A stretch of DNA of 38,085 nucleotides from Achromobacter denitrificans NBRC 15125 (GTDB lineage: Bacteria; Pseudomonadota; Gammaproteobacteria; Burkholderiales; Burkholderiaceae_B). Positions 15,828 to 23,592 of the stretch are shown one piece after another. The DNA is taken from assembly GCF_001571365.1 (NCBI RefSeq), contig NZ_BCTQ01000050.1, positions 1 through 38,085 on the forward strand, read 5' to 3'. The first letter of the stretch is position 1. Each line of letters opens with the position of its first letter. Position numbers and translations under genes: made by a program. The notes under the pieces were generated by a model. It ran no database searches. It was not told the DNA's origin and saw only the letters and a program-made list of their open reading frames with translations.

Positions 15828-15867
15828 ACGTCACCAATTAAATATTTTTCTTTTTAATTGGGGACGT
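15828..15867. promoter_or_regulatory. 40-bp near-perfect palindrome upstream of gdhA
   Basis: Arms ACGTCACCAATTAAA (15828-15842) and its mirror at 15853-15867 match at 14 of 15 positions, around a 10-base T-rich centre. The palindrome ends about 50 bases before the gdhA ATG in an AT-rich island. A weak promoter candidate, TTGGGG at 15858-15863 with GATAAA at 15881-15886 (17-base spacer), would put the right arm over the -35. It looks like an operator for an unlinked regulator. Confidence 0.6.
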
Positions 15868-15917
15868 TATATTTTTCGCGGATAAAATTGGCGCAACCTA
15901 GTCAGGAGAGCGTGCTC

Positions 15918-17207
15918 ATGTCTCAAACTCCCACCCATGCCTTGCCGTCGTATTTGAATGCCGATGACCTCGGCCCCTGGGGTAATTACCTGCAACAAGT
16001 CGATCGGGTCACCCCGTATCTCGGTTCCCTGGCGCGGTGGGTTGAAACCCTGAAGCGTCCGAAGCGTTCGCTGATCGTCGACGTGCCGATCGAACTCGAC
16101 AACGGCAGCATCGCGCACTTCGAGGGCTACCGCGTGCAGCACAACACCTCGCGCGGCCCCGGCAAGGGGGGCGTGCGTTTCCACCAGGACGTCACGCTGT
16201 CCGAAGTGATGGCGCTCGCGGCCTGGATGTCCATCAAGAATGCCGCGGTGAACCTGCCTTACGGCGGCGCCAAGGGCGGCGTCCGCGTCGATCCGCGCAA
16301 GCTGTCGCAGTCCGAACTTGAGCGCATGACGCGCCGCTACACCTCCGAAATCGGCGTCATCATCGGCCCCGCCAAGGACATTCCCGCTCCCGACGTGAAC
16401 ACCAACGCCCAGACCATGGCCTGGATGATGGACACGTACTCCATGAACGAAGGCGCCACCGCCACCGGCGTGGTCACCGGCAAGCCGATTGCGCTGGGCG
16501 GCAGCCTGGGCCGCGTCGAAGCCACGGGCCGCGGCGTGTTCGTCGTGGGCTGCGAGGCCGCCCGCGACCTGAACATCGACGTGTCGAAGGCGCGCGTGGT
16601 CGTGCAGGGCTTCGGCAACGTGGGCGGCACCGCCGCTCGCCTGTTCCATGAAGCCGGCGCCAAGGTCATCGCCGCGCAGGACCACACCGGCACCGTGCAC
16701 AACGCCGAGGGCCTGGACGTGCACAAGCTGCTGTCGTACGTGTCGCAACACGGCGGCGTGGGCGGCTTCTCCGGCGGCCAGGCCATGGACAAGAACGAGT
16801 TCTGGACGCTGGAAACCGAATTCCTGATCCCCGCCGCCCTGGAAAGCCAGATCACCGTGGAAAACGCGGCCAAGGTGCGCGCCAAGATCGTGGTGGAAGG
16901 CGCCAACGGCCCGACGACCCCGGAAGCGGACGACATCCTGGCCGAGCACGGCGTGTACGTGGTGCCGGACGTGCTGGCCAATGCCGGCGGCGTCACGGTC
17001 AGCTACTTCGAATGGGTGCAGGACTTCTCCAGCTTCTTCTGGAGCGAGGACGAGATCAACCAGCGCCTGGAGCGCCTCATGCGCGAAGCCTACGCGGCGG
17101 TGTCGCAAGTGGCCCGCGAGCACAAGGTCACCCTGCGCACGGCGGCGTTCATCGTCGCTTGCACGCGGATCCTGCAGGCGCGCCAGGTGCGCGGCCTCTA
17201 TCCGTGA
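15918..17207 (+). CDS. gdhA: Glutamate dehydrogenase, NAD(P)-dependent
   Basis: A 429-residue hexameric-type glutamate dehydrogenase that interconverts glutamate and 2-oxoglutarate plus ammonia in the cytoplasm. The substrate domain shows RGPGKGGVRFHQDVTLSEV and the catalytic-lysine motif NLPYGGAKGGVRVDP, then GPAKDIPAPDVNTNAQTMAW. The nucleotide domain contains VQGFGNVGGTAARLF and VEGANGPTTPEADDIL. The ATG at 15918 has AGGAG upstream; an in-frame ATG at 15858 lies inside the palindrome and would add an atypical leader. Glutamate released by the hutG-like enzyme upstream would feed it, but a terminator separates the two units, so it is regulated independently. Confidence 0.96.
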   Translation: MSQTPTHALPSYLNADDLGPWGNYLQQVDRVTPYLGSLARWVETLKRPKRSLIVDVPIELDNGSIAHFEGYRVQHNTSRGPGKGGVRFHQDVTLSEVMALAAWMSIKNAAVNLPYGGAKGGVRVDPRKLSQSELERMTRRYTSEIGVIIGPAKDIPAPDVNTNAQTMAWMMDTYSMNEGATATGVVTGKPIALGGSLGRVEATGRGVFVVGCEAARDLNIDVSKARVVVQGFGNVGGTAARLFHEAGAKVIAAQDHTGTVHNAEGLDVHKLLSYVSQHGGVGGFSGGQAMDKNEFWTLETEFLIPAALESQITVENAAKVRAKIVVEGANGPTTPEADDILAEHGVYVVPDVLANAGGVTVSYFEWVQDFSSFFWSEDEINQRLERLMREAYAAVSQVAREHKVTLRTAAFIVACTRILQARQVRGLYP

Positions 17208-17262
17208 TTCCGATACGGCGGCGCGTTTCCGACGCGTCGCCGAGGAGGCAAGGAGACAAAAC

Positions 17263-17290
17263 GAAAATCGCCCCGCAAGGGGCGATTTTC
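17263..17290 (+). terminator. Rho-independent terminator of gdhA
   Basis: A perfect 12-bp stem, GAAAATCGCCCC paired with GGGGCGATTTTC, is closed by a GCAA loop. The descending arm ends in TTTTC, giving a short U-tract. It lies 55 bases after the gdhA stop. Confidence 0.87.
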
Positions 17291-17551
17291 ATTGGCGCGG
17301 CGGCCGCGATCCGTGCTGGCGGGGAGGGCGGGCATACCCATGTTGCAGCCGTAGGCGCCAGCGGGCTTTTCCTTGCCGTGTCGGCCCCGCGCCACAGAAT
17401 CCCGTGGTTTTCGCGATTCAGGGAATCTCCCAGCTTGCCTTTCACGAACTGACACATTGCGTCCCTAGAATTCGTTCCTGCCATGTGCCGGGAGCGCCGC
17501 CCGCGATGCGAGCCCGCCCGCGCATGTCTGTTCAATCAACGGGAATTTGCA
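17291..17551 (+). other. Non-coding leader region of the porin gene
   Basis: Together with the terminator this makes a 344-base gap. I see no convincing coding. A possible -10 hexamer TAGAAT is at 17466-17471, about 80 bases ahead of the porin ATG, but no good -35 sits at the right distance. The remaining sequence shows no strong repeat. A long 5' leader would be consistent with porin control by small RNAs, which I cannot demonstrate. Confidence 0.35.
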
Positions 17552-18661
17552 ATGAAAAAGACTTTGTTCGCCACCGCCATTCTCGCCGCGTTCGGCGCCA
17601 CGGCGCAGGCGGAAACCTCGGTGACGCTGTACGGCCTGATCGACACCGGCGTGGGCTACCAGCGCATCAAGGGCGACAACTACCATGAATCGAAGGTCGG
17701 CATGGCCAACGGCGTATCCAGCGGTTCGCGCTGGGGCCTGCGCGGCGCCGAAGACCTGGGCGACGGCCTGAGCGCCGTGTTCACGCTGGAAAGTGGCTTC
17801 AACTCGGCCAACGGCCAGTCGGGCCAGAGCAACCGCCTGTTCGGCCGCCAAGCCACCGTCGGCCTGAAGAGCGATTCGTGGGGCCTGCTGGAACTGGGCC
17901 GCCAGACCAACATCGCGTCGAAGTACTTCGCCGCGATCGACCCGTTCGGCGGCAGCTACGGCCAGGCCAACGTGGGCGTGGCCTTCAGCGCCGCCAACAC
18001 GGTCCGCTACGACAACATGGTGCAGTACTCGACGCCGTCGTTCAGCGGCGTGCAGTTCGGCATCGGCTACTCGTTCAACGCCGCCGACACGACCGCCGCG
18101 CAGACCGGCTTCCGGACCGCCGACAATACGCGCGCCATCACCACCGGCCTGCGCTACGTGAGCGGCCCGCTGAACCTGGCCGTCACCTACGACCAGCTCA
18201 ACCCGGCGAGCCAGCTGAACACCGACGCCACGCCGAAGGCCTGGATGGTGGGCGGTTCGTACGACTTCGAAGTGGTGAAGCTGGCGCTGGCCTACGGCCA
18301 GACCCGCGGCGGCTGGTTCACGGGCCAGGGCGCCAACGCCTTCGGCAGCGGCAGCCCCGAAGCCCGCGGCTTCGGCACCAACGTGGCCGTTTCCGGCTTC
18401 AAGGCGAATTCCTACCTGGTCGGCCTGAGCGTGCCGCTGGGCGGCGCCAGCAACCTGTTGGCCTCGTGGCAGCGCGCCGATCCGGACAGCGACGCCTTGA
18501 CGGGCGACGACGCCACCATGAACGTCTATAGCCTGGGCTACACCTACAACCTGTCCAAGCGTACCAACCTGTACGCGATGGGCTCGTACGCCACCAACTT
18601 CGCCTTCACCGACGGCGTGAAGAGCACCGTGGCGATCGTGGGCGTCCGCCACCGCTTCTAA
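17552..18661 (+). CDS. Gram-negative porin (general diffusion, Omp32/OmpC-like)
   Basis: A 369-residue outer-membrane beta-barrel protein. The signal peptide MKKTLFATAILAAFGATAQA is followed by ETSVTLYGLIDTGVGYQRIK, the first strand typical of betaproteobacterial porins. RWGLRGAEDLGDGLSAVFTL and the later GRQATVGLKSDSWGLLELGR are the conserved second and third strand blocks, and the protein ends with the required aromatic residue in VAIVGVRHRF. The family forms trimers that admit small anionic or neutral solutes. The ATG at 17552 gives the correct signal peptide; the upstream in-frame codon at 17483 does not. The gene is monocistronic. Confidence 0.95.
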   Translation: MKKTLFATAILAAFGATAQAETSVTLYGLIDTGVGYQRIKGDNYHESKVGMANGVSSGSRWGLRGAEDLGDGLSAVFTLESGFNSANGQSGQSNRLFGRQATVGLKSDSWGLLELGRQTNIASKYFAAIDPFGGSYGQANVGVAFSAANTVRYDNMVQYSTPSFSGVQFGIGYSFNAADTTAAQTGFRTADNTRAITTGLRYVSGPLNLAVTYDQLNPASQLNTDATPKAWMVGGSYDFEVVKLALAYGQTRGGWFTGQGANAFGSGSPEARGFGTNVAVSGFKANSYLVGLSVPLGGASNLLASWQRADPDSDALTGDDATMNVYSLGYTYNLSKRTNLYAMGSYATNFAFTDGVKSTVAIVGVRHRF

Positions 18662-18676
18662 GGCGCGGGCACGAGC

Positions 18677-18698
18677 GGGCGGCGCGCAAGCGCCGCCC
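18677..18698 (+). terminator. Hairpin after the porin gene
   Basis: A perfect 9-bp stem GGGCGGCGC/GCGCCGCCC with a GCAA loop lies 15 bases after the porin stop. Only two T bases follow, so it may be a weak terminator or mRNA 3' stabiliser. Confidence 0.45.
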
Positions 18699-18843
18699 CT
18701 TGCGCCGAGCCGCGGTTGCACTGAGCGGATTGGGCGTCTTACCCGGCCACAGACGCGAAAAAGGCGGCCACCTCCCTAGCTCCACTCCCAGTCCGCTCAC
18801 CCGAACCCCGTTCCCTGACAGGCCTGGCGCCTGCCGGGATGGC

Positions 18844-19662
18844 TCAAGACTGGGGCAGCAATTCCGGTTTCAGTATCCCGCGCAGGTCCGCGTAGGGGAT
18901 ATGCAGCTCGGGCTCGCCGTGCGAGTACGGCGCGATGGAATACGCGTCGTACTTGACCACGATGCCGTCGCGCGTCAGCGCGAAGTTGTCGCTTTCCTGG
19001 AACGGCCACATCTTGCCGTAGGCCGCCGGATCGCGGCGGGCATCGGGATTCTGCTCCAGCCATTTGGCGTGCGCGCGCTGCAAGGCGGCGACGTATTGCG
19101 CATGCCGGCCCGGAATCAGGGCATCTTCCAGGCTCATCACGCGGCCGCGGCCGCGCTCCCAGTTCAGGTATTGCGTGGCCGGGATGCCGTGCGCGGCGCC
19201 GGTCAGGAACTGCTCGGTATGCAGTTCGATGGAGACGACGTCGCCCACCGTGTCCTTCACGCTCGCCTTGAAGTAGGTGGCGTCGCGCGGGCGGGCGGTG
19301 GCCCAGAAGTACTGCGTGTATTCGGACAGCGTGTCGTAGGGCCCGCGGCGGTTGGCGTCGGTGCCGGTCATGTAGGCCAGCACGTGGTCCACCAGGGCCG
19401 TCAGCTTGGGGATGCCGGGGAAGGCCACGCTGTCGATTTCAATGCGGGGGCAATCGCCCTCGCAGCCGGGCTTGTTCGAGGCCCATTTGATGCGTTCGGT
19501 GGCCAGGTCGCCGACCTTCTCCGGCGTGGAGGCGGCCGGCGACGATTGCGGGGCGAGGGTGATGTCGGCGGGCGGCGTGCTGCCGCAGCCGGCCAGCGCC
19601 AGGACGGCTGCACCCAGGATCAGACCGCTAATCGCGCCTCGCGGCGTGAACGTGCGACGCAT
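18844..19662 (-). CDS. DUF4163/DUF3298-type lipoprotein
   Basis: A 272-residue probable lipoprotein. The signal ends in a lipobox, LALAGC, with the cysteine near residue 26. The mature part resembles the PdaC/RsiV-type region: an N-terminal DUF4163-like half (WASNKPGCEGDCPRIEIDSV, with two close cysteines) and a C-terminal DUF3298-like half with TGAAHGIPATQYLNWERG and the end motif VVKYDAYSIAPYSHGEPELH. Similar domains occur in anti-sigma factor RsiV, which binds lysozyme, and next to peptidoglycan deacetylases; here no enzyme domain is present. The start has GGAGGT upstream. It is convergent with the porin, and its function is unknown. Confidence 0.8.
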   Translation of the reverse strand: MRRTFTPRGAISGLILGAAVLALAGCGSTPPADITLAPQSSPAASTPEKVGDLATERIKWASNKPGCEGDCPRIEIDSVAFPGIPKLTALVDHVLAYMTGTDANRRGPYDTLSEYTQYFWATARPRDATYFKASVKDTVGDVVSIELHTEQFLTGAAHGIPATQYLNWERGRGRVMSLEDALIPGRHAQYVAALQRAHAKWLEQNPDARRDPAAYGKMWPFQESDNFALTRDGIVVKYDAYSIAPYSHGEPELHIPYADLRGILKPELLPQS

Positions 19663-19695
19663 TGAACTACCTCCAGAGAATCGGGACGTGGCCGG

Positions 19696-20472
19696 TCAGG
19701 GGACGACGCCCGTCCACTCCGGCGTGGAAAACTTTTCGTCGGCCTGCGCCTGCGCGAGCGCCAGCGTGGCCTCGCCCACCTGTCCCGGGGTGAGACGATG
19801 CAGTCCGGCAAAAGTTTCCACCATGCGCTCGATGATGACGTCCCGCGCCAGCCCCGTCTGGGTACGCAGCGGGTCGACGCGCTTCTTCGCGCTGGTGGTG
19901 CCCTTGTCCGACAGCTTCTCGCGTCCGATGCGCAGCACCTCCACCATTTTATCGGCGTCGATGTCGTAGGACATCGTCACGTGGTGCAGCACGGCGCCGG
20001 AACGGCGGGCCTGCGCCGCGCCGCCGATCTTGCCGATGTCCGAGGCGATGTCGTTGAGCGGCTGGTACCAGGCCTTGATCCCCAGGCCCTGCAGCGCGGC
20101 CAGCACCCAGGCATCGAGGAAGGCGTAGGACTCCTGGAAGCTCATGCCATGCACCAGCGCCTGCGGCACGCTCAGCGAATAGGTGATGGAGTTGCCGGGC
20201 TCGATGAACATGGCGCCGCCGCCGCTGACGCGGCGCACGACCTCGATGCCGTGGCGGCGGGCGCCTTCGGGATCGACTTCGTTCTTCAGCGATTGGAAGC
20301 GGCCGATCACCACGGCGGGCGCGGACCATTCCCAGATGCGCAGCGTGGGCGGGCGTCGGCCGGCGCCCACTTCGTCGGTGATGACGGCATCCAGCGCCAT
20401 GTGCAGCGCGGGGGGCTGCGGGCCTTCGTGGATCAGTTCCCAGCCGTAGTCGTTCCAGTCGGTGCGCGTCAT
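19696..20472 (-). CDS. lplA: Lipoate-protein ligase A family protein
   Basis: A 258-residue catalytic domain of the biotin/lipoyl A/B ligase fold, which adenylates lipoate (or octanoate) and attaches it to E2 and H-protein domains. Visible motifs are VVIGRFQSLKNEVD, the nucleotide loop RRVSGGGAMFIEPGNSITYS, and the lysine motif DIGKIGGAAQARR with HHVTMSYDID after it. It lacks the C-terminal accessory domain found in E. coli LplA, and a separate gene encoding such a domain overlaps its start by 4 bases. Together they resemble the two-component ligase LplA/LplB known from Thermoplasma. An octanoyltransferase role is the alternative. Confidence 0.85.
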   Translation of the reverse strand: MTRTDWNDYGWELIHEGPQPPALHMALDAVITDEVGAGRRPPTLRIWEWSAPAVVIGRFQSLKNEVDPEGARRHGIEVVRRVSGGGAMFIEPGNSITYSLSVPQALVHGMSFQESYAFLDAWVLAALQGLGIKAWYQPLNDIASDIGKIGGAAQARRSGAVLHHVTMSYDIDADKMVEVLRIGREKLSDKGTTSAKKRVDPLRTQTGLARDVIIERMVETFAGLHRLTPGQVGEATLALAQAQADEKFSTPEWTGVVP

Positions 20473-20744
20473 GCCAGCGCCCTCCGCAGCACCACGGCGA
20501 CGGCCTCCGCCGAGAAGCCGAACATCTCGGCCTCGGGCGGCAGGGCCGATTGCACGGCCAGCGCCAATTCCAGCTCGCCGGCGTCGGCCGGCATGCCGGT
20601 CAGGCCGCGGTTGATGGCTTCGAGGGCTTCCGGAGGCTCCAGGAAGAAGTCGCCGCTGATGCGCACATCGGCCAGGCGGCCGTCGCGCACTTCTACATCC
20701 GCGACGACCAGTTTGCCGCCGGGGACCTTGTATTCGCCATGCAT
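20469..20744 (-). CDS. LplB-like lipoate ligase accessory subunit
   Basis: A 91-residue protein that looks like the stand-alone C-terminal accessory domain of lipoate-protein ligase. It opens MHGEYKVPGGKLVVADVEV, matching the typical start of that domain (a conserved KxPGGKL motif), followed by ISGDFFLEPPEALEAINRGL. In the archaeal two-part enzymes the small subunit is needed for lipoate activation. The ATG at 20744 has AAGGAG 7 bases upstream. Its stop overlaps the lplA start, ensuring coupled translation. Confidence 0.75.
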   Translation of the reverse strand: MHGEYKVPGGKLVVADVEVRDGRLADVRISGDFFLEPPEALEAINRGLTGMPADAGELELALAVQSALPPEAEMFGFSAEAVAVVLRRALA

Positions 20745-20778
20745 GGGCGCTCCTTGCAAATCCAAATCGGTGTAGAGA

Positions 20779-21243
20779 TTACAGGCTGAGCTTCATGCCG
20801 TCGTGGCTGGCGACGAAACCCAGGCTTTCATAGAACCGGCGCGCGTCGGGGCGGGCGCGGTCCGTGGTCAGCTGCACGAGCCCGCAGCCCTGGATGCGGC
20901 ATTGCTCGATCGCCCACTCGAACATGGCGCGTCCCAGGCCGGCTCCGCGCGACGACGAGGCGATGCGCACGCTCTCGATCTGCCCGCGCCACTGGCCCAG
21001 CCGCGACAGGCCGGGTATGAACGATAACTGCAAACAGCCGACCAGGCGCGAATCCTGTTCGACCACGGCCAGGAATTGGTTCGAATCCTGCGCGATGGCG
21101 GCGAAGGCCGCGGTATAGCGCGGGTCCAGGGGCAGGGCGGGGTTTTCGCGCTTCGCGCCCAGTTCATCGTCGGCAAGCAGCGCGACGATGCCGGGCAGGT
21201 CTCCCACGCGCGCGCGGCGGAACACCAGTTGCGGGTCGGGCAT
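20779..21243 (-). CDS. GNAT family N-acetyltransferase
   Basis: A 154-residue single-domain acetyltransferase. The acetyl-CoA motif is SSSRGAGLGRAMFEWAIEQC, preceded by the beta-4 strand IESVRIASS and followed by VQLTTDRARPDARRFYESLG, the usual C-terminal signature. The N-terminal FRRARVGDLPGIVALLADDE is a standard GNAT opening. The acceptor is unknown. It precedes the lipoate ligase pair with a 34-base gap and follows the GST gene by 12 bases, so the four genes from 21957 down to 19696 may be co-transcribed. Confidence 0.9.
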   Translation of the reverse strand: MPDPQLVFRRARVGDLPGIVALLADDELGAKRENPALPLDPRYTAAFAAIAQDSNQFLAVVEQDSRLVGCLQLSFIPGLSRLGQWRGQIESVRIASSSRGAGLGRAMFEWAIEQCRIQGCGLVQLTTDRARPDARRFYESLGFVASHDGMKLSL

Positions 21244-21255
21244 GGCGGCTCCTTT

Positions 21256-21957
21256 TCAGCGGGCGACGTTCTGGGCGGTCTGGCCGAACAGGATGCGGCG
21301 CGAGGCCTCGTCGCTGACCGACGGGGCGGTGTTGACGGTATCGGCCAGGGCGTAGGCGCGCTGCGTGGCGGGCCGGGCGGCGATGGCGTCGAACCAGCGC
21401 TTCAGGTGCGGAAAATCGTTCAGGTCCTGGCCCTGCTTGGCGTGCGGCACGATCCAGGGATAGGCCGCCATGTCCGCGATCGAGTAGTCGCCGGCGACGA
21501 ACTCGCGGTCGGCCAGGCGCTTGTCGAGCACGCCGTAAAGGCGGTTGGTTTCCTTGACGTAGCGTTCGATGGCGTAGGGGATGCGCTCGGGCGCGTAGCC
21601 GGAGAAATGGTGGTTCTGGCCGGCCATGGGGCCCAGGCCGCCCATCTGCCAGAAGAGCCACTGGGAGACTTCCGCGCGGCCGCGCAGGTCGGCGGGCAGG
21701 AAGCGCCCGGTCTTCTCGGCGAGATAGAGCAGGATGGCGCCGGATTCGAACAAGGATATCGGCGCGCCGCCGTCGGCCGGCTTCTGGTCGACGATGGCGG
21801 GAATGCGGTTGTTCGGCGCGATGGCGAGGAATTCGGGCTTGAACTGGTCGCCGCGGCTGATGTTCACCGGGTGGATCTTGTAGGGCAGGCCGCTTTCTTC
21901 GAGGAACAGGGTGATCTTGTGGCCGTTGGGGGTGGTCCAGTAATAGAGGTCGATCAT
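21256..21957 (-). CDS. yfcG: YfcG-like glutathione S-transferase (disulfide-bond oxidoreductase)
   Basis: A 233-residue cytosolic GST of the Ure2p/nu class. It begins MIDLYYWTTPNGHKITLFLE, almost the same as E. coli YfcG, and keeps T9 and N11, the residues that contact glutathione in YfcG instead of a catalytic Tyr, Ser or Cys. LFESGAILLYLAEKTGRFLP and QWLFWQMGGLGPMAGQNHHF are the following conserved blocks. YfcG reduces small disulfides using two glutathione molecules. It is the likely first gene of a minus-strand run with the GNAT and lipoate ligase genes. Confidence 0.93.
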   Translation of the reverse strand: MIDLYYWTTPNGHKITLFLEESGLPYKIHPVNISRGDQFKPEFLAIAPNNRIPAIVDQKPADGGAPISLFESGAILLYLAEKTGRFLPADLRGRAEVSQWLFWQMGGLGPMAGQNHHFSGYAPERIPYAIERYVKETNRLYGVLDKRLADREFVAGDYSIADMAAYPWIVPHAKQGQDLNDFPHLKRWFDAIAARPATQRAYALADTVNTAPSVSDEASRRILFGQTAQNVAR

Positions 21958-22085
21958 GGGGTGTCCTGGTCATGGCGCCGGCGGTGGCCGCCGGGCGGAA
22001 CGGCCATGATAGCGGGGCACCCCCGGCGGCGGCCTGAATAACCGGGGGGCGGGTACGGGTTTGCCCCCCGGGTCCGGCAGGCCGC

Positions 22086-22991
22086 TCAGGCGGCGCCCGG
22101 ACGGGCGCGGCCCGGCAGTTTCCAGGTCCAGTTCAGGCTGACGCCGGCCGCCGCCAGGAAGATCATGGCCACGCCGATGATCTGCGTGGCGTCCATGCGG
22201 TGCCCGTAGACCGCGAAATCGAGCATGATGGCAACGGCGGGATAGATGAAGCTGAGCGCGGCGGTGGAAGTGGTGGGCAGCTTCTGGATGGCCGAATACA
22301 TCAGGATGTACATGAGGCAGGTATGGATCAATCCCAGCGCGACCAGATACCCCCATTGCAGCGGCGCCGAGGGCAGGGCGCCGAAGTCCGCCATGGGCAG
22401 CAGCATGACCGCGCCGAGCGTCACCTGGACCAGCGCCAGCACCTGCGGCGGGATGCCCTTGAGCCGCTTCACGATGATGGCGGTGACGCCGTAGAGCGCC
22501 GCCGCGCCCAGGCCCAGCAGCAGCCCCGTCAGGTAGGCGGCGCCGTCCGCGCCGCCCGCGGTGGACAGGCGCAGCACCAGCAGCAGGCCGGCGAAGGCAA
22601 TGACGGACCACGCCAGCTTGCCGCGCGTGGGCCGCTCGCCCAGGAACAGCACGCCCAGGCCGATGAGGAAGAAAGGCTGTACGTTGTAGACGGCGGTGGC
22701 CAGCGAGATCGAGGCCAGCCGATAGGCGGAAAACAGCAACACCCAGTTCAGCACCAGGGCGGCGCCGGCGACCAGCGCCAGCGCCAGCGTCCTGGCCGTG
22801 AACAGGCCAGGCTTGAGCAGCCCGCGCATCCAGCAATAGAGGAACAGGGACAAGGCGCCGAAGACGCAACGGAAGAAAACGACGTTCCAGGCGCTTTGCC
22901 CGGACTCCAGCACGAACACGCCCAGCGTGCCGGACAGGGTCATCGCGGCGGCCATCTGCGCCAGGCCGATGCGTTCTGATGAGGGATTCAT
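22086..22991 (-). CDS. EamA/DMT family transporter
   Basis: A 301-residue inner-membrane protein with about ten hydrophobic helices arranged as two EamA repeats. The first half contains FVLESGQSAWNVVFFRCVFG, a typical early motif, and the second half LIHTCLMYILMYSAIQKLPT followed by ALSFIYPAVAIMLDF. Members export amino acids and other metabolites. It is divergent from an Lrp/AsnC regulator, and such pairs commonly form an amino-acid-sensing export unit. The substrate is not identifiable. Confidence 0.93.
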   Translation of the reverse strand: MNPSSERIGLAQMAAAMTLSGTLGVFVLESGQSAWNVVFFRCVFGALSLFLYCWMRGLLKPGLFTARTLALALVAGAALVLNWVLLFSAYRLASISLATAVYNVQPFFLIGLGVLFLGERPTRGKLAWSVIAFAGLLLVLRLSTAGGADGAAYLTGLLLGLGAAALYGVTAIIVKRLKGIPPQVLALVQVTLGAVMLLPMADFGALPSAPLQWGYLVALGLIHTCLMYILMYSAIQKLPTTSTAALSFIYPAVAIMLDFAVYGHRMDATQIIGVAMIFLAAAGVSLNWTWKLPGRARPGAA

Positions 22992-23115
22992 GAGGATTCT
23001 CCAGGAGGCGCCGTGGCCTCGATGCTTGATGGAGAAATTATCCCAGGCAGATTAAGGCGGTTATATGATGTTGATGCGGTCAATGGCTCATAGAACCTTT
23101 GTTTAGGTGGAATTT

Positions 23116-23583
23116 ATGCAAAACGACCTAAAAAATGAAAACCAGGTGCTGGACGGTATCGACCGCCGCCTGGTAGAGATGCTTTCCGCCAATGCGCGCA
23201 CCACCACGGCCGACCTCGCGCGCCAGGTGGGCATGTCCGCGCCCAGCGTCGCGGACCGCCTGAGGCGCCTGGAAGAATCGGGAGTGATCCGGGCCTATAC
23301 CCTGAACGTGGATCCGGTGGCGCTGGGATACTCGCTGGAGGCCATCGTGCGCATCCGCCCGCTGCCGGGGCAGTTGCGTCACGTGGAGGGGTTGATCCAG
23401 GAGATACCGGAGTTCGTGGAGTGCGACAAGGTGACGGGCGACGATTGCTTCATCGCCCGGGTGGTGCTGCGCTCGATCTCGCACCTGGACGGCATCCTGG
23501 AGCGCGTCACGGAATTCGCCGAGACGAACACCGCGATCGTCAAGGCGCACACCGTGCGCCGCCGGCTGCCGCCGCTGCGCTAG
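23116..23583 (+). CDS. Lrp/AsnC family regulator
   Basis: A 155-residue feast/famine regulator. The N-terminal helix-turn-helix reads TTADLARQVGMSAPSVADRL then RRLEESGVIRAYTLNVDPVA, followed by the RAM ligand domain with FVECDKVTGDDCFIARVVL. The ATG at 23116 follows AGGTGG. An upstream in-frame GTG at 23107 overlaps this ribosome site and is less likely. It is divergent from the DMT exporter across 124 AT-rich bases and probably controls it in response to an amino acid; no clean operator repeat stands out in the gap. Confidence 0.94.
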   Translation: MQNDLKNENQVLDGIDRRLVEMLSANARTTTADLARQVGMSAPSVADRLRRLEESGVIRAYTLNVDPVALGYSLEAIVRIRPLPGQLRHVEGLIQEIPEFVECDKVTGDDCFIARVVLRSISHLDGILERVTEFAETNTAIVKAHTVRRRLPPLR

Positions 23584-23592
23584 GGCGGGGGA

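Noticed and set aside
22992..23115. Possible promoter hexamers between the DMT and Lrp genes
   Set aside because: AT-rich words such as GATAAT and TTGATG are present, but no -35/-10 pair with 16-18 base spacing was convincing on either strand.
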